DNA of 64,000 nucleotides. It comes from Azophilus sp964572185. GTDB taxonomy: Bacteria > Pseudomonadota > Gammaproteobacteria > Pseudomonadales > Azotimanducaceae. The position numbers were made by a program, and so were the translations under genes. The notes below the pieces were generated by a model that had not been told where the DNA came from, searched no databases, and saw only the letters and a program-made list of their open reading frames with translations. Below are positions 1-7,575 of this stretch, one piece after another. Position 1 is the stretch's first letter. Every line of letters starts with the position of its first letter. The stretch covers positions 1 to 64,000 of the forward strand of contig CAZNFI010000001.1 in NCBI GenBank assembly GCA_964572185.1, in the 5' to 3' direction.

Positions 1-48
1 TTCCTGTTACCAGCGCTCTACGACAGGCGGGGTTCGCGCACCGCGAGA

Positions 49-1347
49 TTACCGACGCGGGTTCGAATCGGCCAACTCAAACTCCCTCTGTCCACGCTGC
101 AGAAGTGTTTGCAGTTCCCGCCACTTGTCGGGACGGTGGGCAGCCAGGCTGTACCGCTCATTGGGGTCTGCGCGCATGTCGAACAGGAGCCGGATATCCC
201 GGCCCGGCAGCCAGCGCTCGATGTTGCGGTAATCGGCGCGCACGACGATTTTCCAGTCCTGTGTGCGCAATGCCGCTATGCGGTCGTGATTGAAAAAGTA
301 GAGTACCTCGTGCGGCGAGGTGTCTACGGCGCCGGTCAGTAGCGGCAGGATATCGTGGCCATCCAGAACCGGTGCCACGTTCGGCGGAGCGCCGGCGATT
401 GCTGCGACGGTCGGGTACAGGTCGATGTTCATGGCCATGGCGTCGGTCGTGTGCCGTTCCGGGATCCGGCCGGGCCAGCGGGCGATGAACGGCACTCGAA
501 AACCGCCCTCCCATGCCGTGGCCTTGCCACCGCGCAACGCGCCGCCGCTGCCCTCCGGAAAGGGGCCGTTGTCGCTGGTGAATACAATGAGCGTATTGTC
601 GGCGATACCCTTGCGCGCGACCGCATCGAGCACTTGCCCGACGCTCCAGTCGAGCTCCTGCACGACATCGCCGTAGGTGCCGGCCCGGGAACTGTTGGCG
701 AAGGCCGCGGATGCAACCAGCGGAATGTGCGGCGCGGTGTGCGCCAGAACCAGAAAAAACGGCCGCTCGGCACTAGTGTCGATGAAGCGTGCGGCTTCCT
801 CCGTGAAGCGGCGGGTCAACGCGCCTTGTTCCAGGGGTTCCGACGTGGCCAAGGTGTTCCGGTACAGCGGTTGCTCCTCGTCGTTGGGATGCAACAGGCC
901 GAAAAACAGATCGAACCCCTTTGCATTGGGCCGCTGTTCCTCGGAGTGATGGCCCAGGTGCCACTTGCCGATCAGCGCGGTTCGATAACCTCGACCCTGC
1001 AGCAGTGCCGCAAGCGTTAGCGTATCGGGCGGAATGCCGCGCCTGTCATCGACGCTGACCGTGCCGGCGGCCAAGCCGTCACGAACCGCGTAGCGGCCGG
1101 TCAGCAGCCCGGCGCGGGAGGGCGTGCAGACGTTGCCGCTGGCGTAGAAGTCCGTCATGCGCACACCCTCCCGGGCCAGCCGGTCGAGCCTGGGGGTCTC
1201 GACCAGCGTCGCGCCATAAGCACCGATGTCACCGTATCCGAGATCGTCGGCAATGATCACCACGATGTTCGGCGGCCCGGCGATCGCCGCCCCGGCAAGG
1301 AGACAGCATGCAAGGCCGAAAACGAGCTTTCTGACAATGGCATTCAT
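49..1347 (-). CDS. Secreted type I sulfatase (arylsulfatase A-like)
   Basis: Hydrolyses a sulfate ester, probably in the periplasm; the substrate is not readable from sequence. The 432-residue protein begins with a signal peptide (residues 1-24, ending AAIAG) and then the metal-binding stretch with Asp34-Asp35. The sulfatase signature CTPSR follows at residues 74-78. Cys74 is the residue converted to formylglycine in this family, so a formylglycine-generating enzyme or anaerobic maturase must be encoded elsewhere. A later SDNG motif fits the second metal site. I chose the ATG at 1347 because it gives the signal peptide; the frame stays open further upstream into non-signal sequence. It diverges from a TonB-dependent receptor with a shared regulatory region, which suggests joint use of a sulfated substrate. 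Confidence 0.9.
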   Translation of the reverse strand: MNAIVRKLVFGLACCLLAGAAIAGPPNIVVIIADDLGYGDIGAYGATLVETPRLDRLAREGVRMTDFYASGNVCTPSRAGLLTGRYAVRDGLAAGTVSVDDRRGIPPDTLTLAALLQGRGYRTALIGKWHLGHHSEEQRPNAKGFDLFFGLLHPNDEEQPLYRNTLATSEPLEQGALTRRFTEEAARFIDTSAERPFFLVLAHTAPHIPLVASAAFANSSRAGTYGDVVQELDWSVGQVLDAVARKGIADNTLIVFTSDNGPFPEGSGGALRGGKATAWEGGFRVPFIARWPGRIPERHTTDAMAMNIDLYPTVAAIAGAPPNVAPVLDGHDILPLLTGAVDTSPHEVLYFFNHDRIAALRTQDWKIVVRADYRNIERWLPGRDIRLLFDMRADPNERYSLAAHRPDKWRELQTLLQRGQREFELADSNPRR

Positions 1348-1457
1348 CCCGCCGATTCTACTCCCTGCCCGTGGCCATGACCGCAGCCGTCGGAAACGAA
1401 GCCTCCCGGCCTCTGAAAGATGCCGAAACAGCCGCTCCGAGCGAGGCCCGCAAGCGG

Positions 1458-1486
1458 TTGAAGAGCGGTTTCGCAAGTAGTAATGT
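1458..1486 (+). promoter_or_regulatory. Possible sigma-70 promoter for the TonB receptor
   Basis: TTGAAG (1458-1463) and TAATGT (1481-1486) are separated by 17 bases and lie about 65 bases before the receptor start. The match to consensus is moderate. The putative -10 overlaps the palindrome at 1483-1498, so a bound repressor would block it. This is inference from pattern only. Confidence 0.3.
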
Positions 1487-1498
1487 AAGCGCTTACAT
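1483..1498. promoter_or_regulatory. LacI-family type operator palindrome
   Basis: ATGTAAGCGCTTACAT is a perfect 16-base palindrome centred on CG. Its core AAGCGCTT fits the AAnCGnTT pattern of LacI/GalR-family operators. It sits in the 202-base region between the divergent sulfatase and TonB-receptor genes, 52 bases before the receptor start. No LacI-type regulator is encoded in this window, so the cognate protein would act from elsewhere. Confidence 0.6.
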
Positions 1499-1549
1499 GA
1501 GTGCGCTTGGAGAAAGCGTTCCGACTGTTTGCAACCAGAGGGGGATACC

Positions 1550-4066
1550 ATGTTCAATCACCTGTACAGAAGTCGTTGGGCTCCGTTCACAGCCTTGCTC
1601 ACAGGCCTCGTTGCGGCTTGCTGGGCGCCATCGGCACTGGCTGAATCCGCAGCCTCCGCCAGCGTCATCGAGGAAGTCATCGTCACCGCCCAGCGGCGCG
1701 AAGAGAACCTGCAGGAAGTGCCGATCAGTATCAGTGTGTTCGAAGGCGAGCAGATCGAGCGCTCCGGCATGCGCGGCGCGCGCGACTACGTGCAGCGGCT
1801 CGCCAACGTGACCTTCAACGAGAACGACCAGCAGGGCACCAAGAACGGCGACGTCTCCATCCGCGGCATCAGCGATCTCACCTCCGGCGGCAACGAGCGC
1901 ATCATCCAGTCGCGTCCGGCCATCGGCATGAACATCGATGAGTTCAGTGTCAGTTCGGTGGCCAGCGGCTCCGCCAACCCGCCCCTGGACGACATCGAAC
2001 GCATCGAGATCCTGCGCGGTCCCCAGGGCACCTACTTCGGGCGCAACGCCACCGGTGGCGCCATCAACATCGTCACCAGAAAGCCGGACGAGAACGCCAT
2101 GGCCCGGGTCAGGGTGGGTTACGGCAGTTTCGAAACGTATACGGTCGGCGCCGTAGGCAATGTGCCGGTCATGGACGACCTGTTCGTGCGCGGCGGAATC
2201 GCCTTCGAACAGAGCAACGGCGCCGTGCAGAATCTGAGCCACACGGGCAACGACGCCGATCACGAAGACGTGAACGCGCGGCTGGCGATACGCTGGCAGC
2301 CGGAGAACTGGACCATCGACCTCACCGGCCAGATCGTCCGCGAAGACCAGGGCAACCTGGGCAAGATCCCCACCGGGCAGCGGCCGGCCGGCTTCCTCGG
2401 TTTCGGGCCCGGCGCGGCTGGCTCCACCGACCTGGTCAGCACCTGCGGACTGGGCGAGGACATCTTCTTCCAGAACGGCAACGACCGGCACAACTGCGAA
2501 GACCAGGACACCTACCAGGAGGTGGAAAACAGCCTCGTGGTCCTGCGCGTCCAGTACGATGCGGAACGCTTCACGTTCACCTCCATCACCGGCAACCAGC
2601 GTTCGGATTTCGAGCAGTTCGAAGACCTCGACAACTCCGGTTGGGACATCTTCAACCGGCTGAACCGCTACGATGCAGAGTCCTTCAGCCAGGAAGTGCG
2701 CCTGAATTCCGCCAACGACTGGGAAATCGGCGGGCGCGCCTTCAACTGGACCGTGGGCGGCCTCGTATACAACGACCGCTTCAACGTCGACAACCGCATC
2801 ATCGCCGGCCAGGACGTCGTCCCGGGATTCATCGGCTTCCTGACCGTACCCGGCGACCGGCCCAACGAGAACGAGCAGAACGTGGAGCGCGATGGCTGGG
2901 CACTGTTCTTCGACCTGTCCTACGAGATCGTCGATGACCTGACCCTGTCGTTCAGCGGCCGGTACTCCGAAGACAACGACGAGCAGTGGTGGCAGAACAC
3001 CTACGCATCCTTCGATTGCGGGACCCGGCCGGTGGTGGACGGCGTGGCGGCACCGTTGCTACCCGGTTGCGAACTCAGGCCCGACCAGCACCCGTTGCCC
3101 ATCTACCAGTCCGGCGACGCCATGTTCGTCTCCGGCGGCCGTTTCCCCCAGAACATATTCAACGCCGGCAAGAACGACAGCACCGATTTCTCGCCGCGCG
3201 TGGGCATAAGCTGGGCCGGCTGGGAAGACCACAACCTGTACTTCACCTGGTCCCGCGGCTACCGCGCTGCGGGCATACGGGTCGCCGCCGACGCCGGCGG
3301 GCGTGCCGCTCTGGTGGGAGACGAGTTGGCCATCGACTCTCGCTCGTTCTTCGACAAGGAGCGCGTCAGCAGTTTCGAGTGGGGCTGGAAAGGCAGCTTC
3401 AACCAGAACCGCACCTATGCGGAACTGGCGCTGTTCCTGACCCAGTGGGACGACATGCAGGTGCGCCTCGACCGGTTCGTCTGCCCGCTGGCAAGCGGCG
3501 AACTGGTGCCGTTCGACAGCCCGCAGGGCGTGGATTGCGTGGGCGGTCCGCAGCCGGACAGCCGCGTCAACAATGCCGAAGAGGCGGAGTCGAAAGGGTT
3601 TGAATTCTCCCTGCAATCCCTGGTCGGCGACAACCTGCAGTTCGGCGGATTCGTCGGCTTTGCCGATGCCGAATTCAAGGACTTCAAGAATTCCGCGTTC
3701 GGCGACGTGAGCGGCCAGCAGTTGCCGAACGCGCCGAAATGGAGCGCCGGCGCCAACGGCCAGTTCAACTGGCAGGTCGGCCCCGCCGATGCCTACCTGC
3801 GCGCCGAAGTGATCTACCGGGACAGCTTCACCACCCAGTTCAATCACCAGGACCGGCCCGAGTTCCCCTACGTTGCCGACGACGTGACGCTGGTGAACCT
3901 GCAGGCCGGATTCGACTGGGACAACCACAACCTGAACGTGAGCGTCGACAACCTGTTCGACGAGGACTACACCCTGGGCGCGGAGGACTTCTCCCAGACC
4001 GGCACCGTGGTACAACCACATCCGACCTGGGTACGAGTCAGTTGGACGACCCGATTCGGCGAGTAG
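1550..4066 (+). CDS. TonB-dependent outer-membrane receptor
   Basis: Imports a ligand across the outer membrane using TonB energy. The protein is 838 residues. It has a signal peptide (about residues 1-31, ending SALA), then a TonB-box-like segment (EEVIVTAQRR) and a plug domain to about residue 165. A long beta-barrel follows and ends in WVRVSWTTRFGE. Start at 1550: this ATG follows a purine-rich stretch (AGAGGGGGA) and gives the signal peptide directly; an in-frame ATG at 1529 would put seven residues before it. The style is that of receptors common in marine Proteobacteria for glycans, steroids or aromatics, not classic siderophore receptors. The LacI-type operator upstream argues for a carbohydrate-like inducer, but this is inference. 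Confidence 0.92.
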   Translation: MFNHLYRSRWAPFTALLTGLVAACWAPSALAESAASASVIEEVIVTAQRREENLQEVPISISVFEGEQIERSGMRGARDYVQRLANVTFNENDQQGTKNGDVSIRGISDLTSGGNERIIQSRPAIGMNIDEFSVSSVASGSANPPLDDIERIEILRGPQGTYFGRNATGGAINIVTRKPDENAMARVRVGYGSFETYTVGAVGNVPVMDDLFVRGGIAFEQSNGAVQNLSHTGNDADHEDVNARLAIRWQPENWTIDLTGQIVREDQGNLGKIPTGQRPAGFLGFGPGAAGSTDLVSTCGLGEDIFFQNGNDRHNCEDQDTYQEVENSLVVLRVQYDAERFTFTSITGNQRSDFEQFEDLDNSGWDIFNRLNRYDAESFSQEVRLNSANDWEIGGRAFNWTVGGLVYNDRFNVDNRIIAGQDVVPGFIGFLTVPGDRPNENEQNVERDGWALFFDLSYEIVDDLTLSFSGRYSEDNDEQWWQNTYASFDCGTRPVVDGVAAPLLPGCELRPDQHPLPIYQSGDAMFVSGGRFPQNIFNAGKNDSTDFSPRVGISWAGWEDHNLYFTWSRGYRAAGIRVAADAGGRAALVGDELAIDSRSFFDKERVSSFEWGWKGSFNQNRTYAELALFLTQWDDMQVRLDRFVCPLASGELVPFDSPQGVDCVGGPQPDSRVNNAEEAESKGFEFSLQSLVGDNLQFGGFVGFADAEFKDFKNSAFGDVSGQQLPNAPKWSAGANGQFNWQVGPADAYLRAEVIYRDSFTTQFNHQDRPEFPYVADDVTLVNLQAGFDWDNHNLNVSVDNLFDEDYTLGAEDFSQTGTVVQPHPTWVRVSWTTRFGE

Positions 4067-4121
4067 CACGCGCGTGCCGGTGACAATGCTGCGTTGCGAC
4101 GCGCGTGACGGAACAGCCGGC

Positions 4122-4177
4122 TCGACCCTGGCAACAGGGTCGATGCCGGCAACCCCCATGTCCGGGGGCTCCCGGCA
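4122..4177. terminator. Double hairpin after the receptor gene
   Basis: Two adjacent stem-loops lie in the 136-base gap between the receptor and the next gene. The first has a perfect 9-bp stem, TCGACCCTG (4122-4130) with CAGGGTCGA (4135-4143), closed by a GCAA tetraloop. The second pairs TGCCGG (4144-4149) with CCGGCA (4172-4177) and CCCCC (4153-4157) with GGGGG (4164-4168). No T-run follows, so this is either a factor-assisted terminator, an mRNA 3' end stabiliser, or a structured spacer. Confidence 0.45.
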
Positions 4178-4202
4178 CCACCATCGCACAGGGTAAACGC
4201 GC

Positions 4203-5780
4203 GTGAACTACGACTTCGATGTCGTCGTCATCGGCGCCGGCGTCAACGGCTTGGCTTGCGGCGCCGTTCTGGCCCGCGAAGGCCTGCGCGTCTGTGTCGT
4301 CGAGCGAAACAGGTGGGTTGGCGGCGGCGCCGTGACCCGGGAAGTCACCCTGCCCGGCTTCAAGCACGACCTGTACGGTTCGTCGCACGTCTGGATCCAG
4401 TGCAACGCCGACTTCAAGAGCATGCAGCCCGAGCTCGAGCAGTACGGGCTCAGGTACATCGAACCCGATGACCAGATAACCGGCCATCCGGACCGCAACG
4501 GCGGCCCCGGCATCGTCATCCACAAGGACATCGATGCCACCTGCGAATCCATCGCCGCCTACTCGTCCCCGGACGCGCGCCGCTACCGCCAGGTGTTCGA
4601 TGAGTTCGAAGCGATTCGAGAGGGCTTCGTCAAGGATTTCTTCTCCCCGCCCTCCCCGCCCAGCGCCCTGCCCCGGGCACTCGAGACCACCCCGGCCGGC
4701 ATGCGCCGGCTGCGCGACTTTTCAATGTCGGCGCGTGCCTGGGTGGAAACCTATTTCGAGCACGACTTCGTGCGTGCAGTGATGATGAACTGGGCGCTCG
4801 CGCCGCAGATACTCCCCGATCAGGGGGGCGCCGGTCAGTCGTTCTACATCATGATTCCGGCCATTCACCTGTACGGTCAGGCCATCCCCAAGGGCGGCAG
4901 CCAGATGCTGCCGAACGCCATGGCGCGCTATATCGAGGCCCGGGAGGGGCGCGTTTTCACCGGCTGCGCGGCAGAGCAGATCGTTGTCCAGAACGGCCGG
5001 GCGAGCGGCGTGGTCACCGCGACCGAGGGCAGCATCGGAGCGAGCCGGGCCGTGGTTTCCGCACTGGAACCCCGCCAGACCTTCCTGAAACTGCTCGATG
5101 AGAACGAACTCGGGGACGACTTCCTGGACATGGTGCGCGGCTATTCCTTCGGCAAGATCTCGGTATGCCGGGGGCACCTGGCCCTCGAAGAGCCGCCGGA
5201 CTTCACCAATGGCGCCGACATGAGCCAGTGCGCCTTCCACCGCATCGTCGACTCCACGGAGCAGATGACCCGCTACTACGCGGAACTGGCCATGGGCATG
5301 CCGCCCACCGATCCGTTTCTGTGGAGCGCCTGCTGGACCATGCTCGACCCCACCCGGGCACCGGACGGCAAGCACACGCTTATCTGCGACACCTTCGTCT
5401 CCAACTGGCTGGCCTCGGGCGAGACCTGGGCGCAGATCGGCGAGGACTACACGCGCCGCGTACTGCTCGGCAAGCTGCGGCAATACGCACCGAACATGGA
5501 TGACAGCAACATCCTGGCCCTGGCCGTGCAGACCGGCGAAAACCTGGAGGCCGCCAATCCCTGTTTCGTCGAAGGCACCACCAACGGCGGCGAGCGCATC
5601 GAGTCGCAGCTCGGCTGTTTCCGCCCGTTTCCGGGCTATGCGCACTATCGTTCGCCGGTGCGGGACCTGTACATGACCGGGCCGCACTGTCACCCGGGCG
5701 GCGGCATCTCGGCCATGGGCACCATCACCGCCAACGTGATGCTCGATGACATGGGCATCAAGCCCGCAGACTTCTGGTAA
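4203..5780 (+). CDS. FAD-dependent oxidoreductase, phytoene desaturase-like (COG1233 / PYROXD2 type)
   Basis: Probable flavin-dependent dehydrogenase or desaturase, 525 residues, starting at a GTG. A Rossmann FAD-binding motif GAGVNG lies at residues 11-16, followed by an acidic residue at the end of beta-2 (VVERN). The C-terminus carries GPHCHPGGGISAMG, the second FAD-contact motif typical of this broad family. The closest general type is the PYROXD2-like branch, whose bacterial substrates are mostly unknown, so no carotenoid role should be assumed: no crt genes are nearby. It lies 20 bases upstream of an amidohydrolase, suggesting that the two act on the same substrate. Confidence 0.85.
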   Translation: MNYDFDVVVIGAGVNGLACGAVLAREGLRVCVVERNRWVGGGAVTREVTLPGFKHDLYGSSHVWIQCNADFKSMQPELEQYGLRYIEPDDQITGHPDRNGGPGIVIHKDIDATCESIAAYSSPDARRYRQVFDEFEAIREGFVKDFFSPPSPPSALPRALETTPAGMRRLRDFSMSARAWVETYFEHDFVRAVMMNWALAPQILPDQGGAGQSFYIMIPAIHLYGQAIPKGGSQMLPNAMARYIEAREGRVFTGCAAEQIVVQNGRASGVVTATEGSIGASRAVVSALEPRQTFLKLLDENELGDDFLDMVRGYSFGKISVCRGHLALEEPPDFTNGADMSQCAFHRIVDSTEQMTRYYAELAMGMPPTDPFLWSACWTMLDPTRAPDGKHTLICDTFVSNWLASGETWAQIGEDYTRRVLLGKLRQYAPNMDDSNILALAVQTGENLEAANPCFVEGTTNGGERIESQLGCFRPFPGYAHYRSPVRDLYMTGPHCHPGGGISAMGTITANVMLDDMGIKPADFW

Positions 5781-5799
5781 TCCCCGCAAGGACACGCAC

Positions 5800-6957
5800 A
5801 TGACCCATTCACCAATCGAGAAATACACGGCACTGGTCGTCCAGCCGCACGTACGCGTGGCCAGCGACCGGGCGGAAATCAAACAGAATCTCGACCGGGT
5901 ACTGAACCTCATCGACTTCGGCGTGGGTTATTTCTGGGAACTCCCGTCACGGCTGGTGGTGCTGCCGGAGTACTTCCTGCAGGGCGTCACCACCCCGGGC
6001 AAGGGCGAGCACGGCATCGACAGCTTCATGAAGAAGGCCATCGCCATCGACGGCCCGGAAATGCAGGCGCTCGGCGACAAGGCCAGGGAGTACAACCTCT
6101 ATATCGCCGGCGGCGGCGTGGTCGAACAGGTCGCCGAGTTCCCCGACCGCTGGTTCAACACGGCCTTCATCATCGGTCCGTCCGGCGAAGTCGAGTTGCG
6201 CTACCACAAGTGGCACATCCCCGCCTCCATCGGCCTCGGCACCAGCCCCCACGACCTGCTCGACGAATACCGGGAAGTGTTCGGCGCCGACATCGCCGAC
6301 CTGGTCCCGGTGATCGACACGCCGATCGGCAAGCTTGGCACCATGACCTGTCACGATGGCTGTACGCCGGAAGTGTCCCGCGCGCTCGGCTATAACGGTT
6401 GCGAGGTGATCTGCCATCCCGTGGCGCTGCAGGAGGCGGAAGGCGTCTCCGAGCCCTGGGACTTCTGGACCTTCACCCGCCGGACACGGGCACACGACAA
6501 CATGTGCTACCTGCTCGGCTCCAACTGGGGAACGGTGGACTACGATTACTACCCCAGGGCTTTCTGCTCCGGTAACTCGTTCATCATCGACTACATCGGC
6601 AACCTGGTGCGCACCGCCCCCTACCCCGAAGAACAGGTCATCGGCGCGCCAATCGACATCGAGGCGCTGCGCGAACACCGCTCGCGCTGCAACCACAACT
6701 GCTGGGCCGACCTGCGCACCGAGGGCTTTCGGCAAATCTACGAGAACCCCATCTATCCGCCCAACCAGTTCCCCACCGGCAACCCGCCCCGCTCCCTGGC
6801 CGACAAGATGAAGCCGGTGGAACAGGTATTCGCCCAGTTGTACGGACGCGGACAGTTCATGCCCCCAGCGGGCATGACGGCCGAGGACATGCCGGAGCGT
6901 CACCGGCAACGTATCGGCGCCGCCCAGGCGATCGGCGCGCTGAAGAAAGATGAATAG
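5800..6957 (+). CDS. Nitrilase-superfamily carbon-nitrogen hydrolase
   Basis: Hydrolyses a nitrile, amide or carbamoyl bond. The 385-residue protein shows the full catalytic set of the superfamily: Glu57 in VLPEYF, Lys137 in RYHKWH and Cys184 in TCHDG. At 385 residues it is longer than typical members (about 270-350); the extra length is a C-terminal tail. Start 5800 follows AAGGACACGCAC; the upstream in-frame ATG overlaps the previous gene and adds nothing family-like. With the FAD oxidoreductase upstream it forms a probable two-gene unit that oxidises and then hydrolyses a nitrogen-containing compound (inference). Confidence 0.88.
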   Translation: MTHSPIEKYTALVVQPHVRVASDRAEIKQNLDRVLNLIDFGVGYFWELPSRLVVLPEYFLQGVTTPGKGEHGIDSFMKKAIAIDGPEMQALGDKAREYNLYIAGGGVVEQVAEFPDRWFNTAFIIGPSGEVELRYHKWHIPASIGLGTSPHDLLDEYREVFGADIADLVPVIDTPIGKLGTMTCHDGCTPEVSRALGYNGCEVICHPVALQEAEGVSEPWDFWTFTRRTRAHDNMCYLLGSNWGTVDYDYYPRAFCSGNSFIIDYIGNLVRTAPYPEEQVIGAPIDIEALREHRSRCNHNCWADLRTEGFRQIYENPIYPPNQFPTGNPPRSLADKMKPVEQVFAQLYGRGQFMPPAGMTAEDMPERHRQRIGAAQAIGALKKDE

Positions 6958-7013
6958 GCGCATCGCCTGCGGCGACGCGATCAGGTTGCTCCGCAACCTG
7001 TCGACGTTGATCG
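6955..7013 (+). repeat. REP-like double-hairpin element, copy 1
   Basis: A roughly 60-base element starts at the amidohydrolase stop codon. It contains hairpin 1, TCGCC-tgc-GGCGA, and hairpin 2, CAGGTTGC (6982-6989) with GCAACCTG (6993-7000) around a TCC loop. A related copy lies at 43407-43466. The stem of hairpin 2 differs between copies by compensating changes (G-C to A-T), which supports conserved structure. Confidence 0.7.
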
Positions 7014-7101
7014 AAAATGCAGCTCATCCGGACACGTCACGGCCGCGCGAGGAATCCGGAGTTCGCGGCAAGACGCCCCAACTGGCGCTGCGGAGAGAGC
7101 C

Positions 7102-7389
7102 ATGAAGGTAATCAGCGAACTGGCCGACATCGAGTTCCAGGTGGGCGCCATTACCCGTGAAGGCGATGAACTGATCATCGACAGCGCCCCGGAAAGCACC
7201 CTGGCAGCGCGCATCGCCATTTCCGCCCGGGATGCGCGTGCAACCATCGCCCGGCTACTGTCGAGCCCGTCGGCCTGGGGTTTTCTGCTGCGCTTGCCGT
7301 TCGCCGCGCGGCGCCGCCAGGGGAAGGCCACAGAAGACCACGCCTGGCAGCAGCGGCGCGCACGCACCGGCCTCAACAAGCCCTGGTAA
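7102..7389 (+). CDS. Small hypothetical protein (95 aa)
   Basis: I do not recognise this protein. It is 95 residues, starts at an ATG preceded by GGAGAGAG, and has no signal peptide or clear membrane segment. The first half is acidic and looks folded (MKVISELADIEF, DELIIDSAPEST); the end is very basic and Arg-rich. It lies 144 bases past the amidohydrolase and the repeat element, on the same strand. A hairpin follows its stop codon. The good ribosome binding site and the folded-looking N-terminus make a real gene more likely than not. Confidence 0.55.
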   Translation: MKVISELADIEFQVGAITREGDELIIDSAPESTLAARIAISARDARATIARLLSSPSAWGFLLRLPFAARRRQGKATEDHAWQQRRARTGLNKPW

Positions 7390-7391
7390 CA

Positions 7392-7417
7392 ACGGCGCTC
7401 TGCGGAAGCAGCGCCGT
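7392..7417. terminator. Hairpin after the small gene
   Basis: ACGGCGCT (7392-7399) pairs perfectly with AGCGCCGT (7410-7417) around a 10-base loop, just after the stop at 7389 and in the convergent gap before the ThDP enzyme. There is no T-tract on either strand, so terminator activity is only plausible. Confidence 0.4.
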
Positions 7418-7575
7418 CGTGCACCGGTTCGACCGGCGGCGGACCGCACCCGAACGGTTTGATTGAGCAATGAACAACAGCATCACATCACGCGTGGCTG
7501 CAATGACCGACGATTGCCTCGAGTCGATGCAGTCGCACCCGCATGCACGCCACGGGAGCTTCCATGGCAGGCGCA

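Noticed and set aside
55..75. GGTTCGAAT motif resembling a tRNA T-loop
   Set aside because: It lies inside the 3' end of the sulfatase gene and has no cloverleaf partners.
1348..1480. Possible third copy of the longer dispersed repeat upstream of the sulfatase
   Set aside because: Only short stretches resemble the other copies; I could not extend an alignment.
4203..5780. Carotenoid desaturase (crtI) assignment
   Set aside because: Only the general family motifs match, and there are no carotenoid genes around it.
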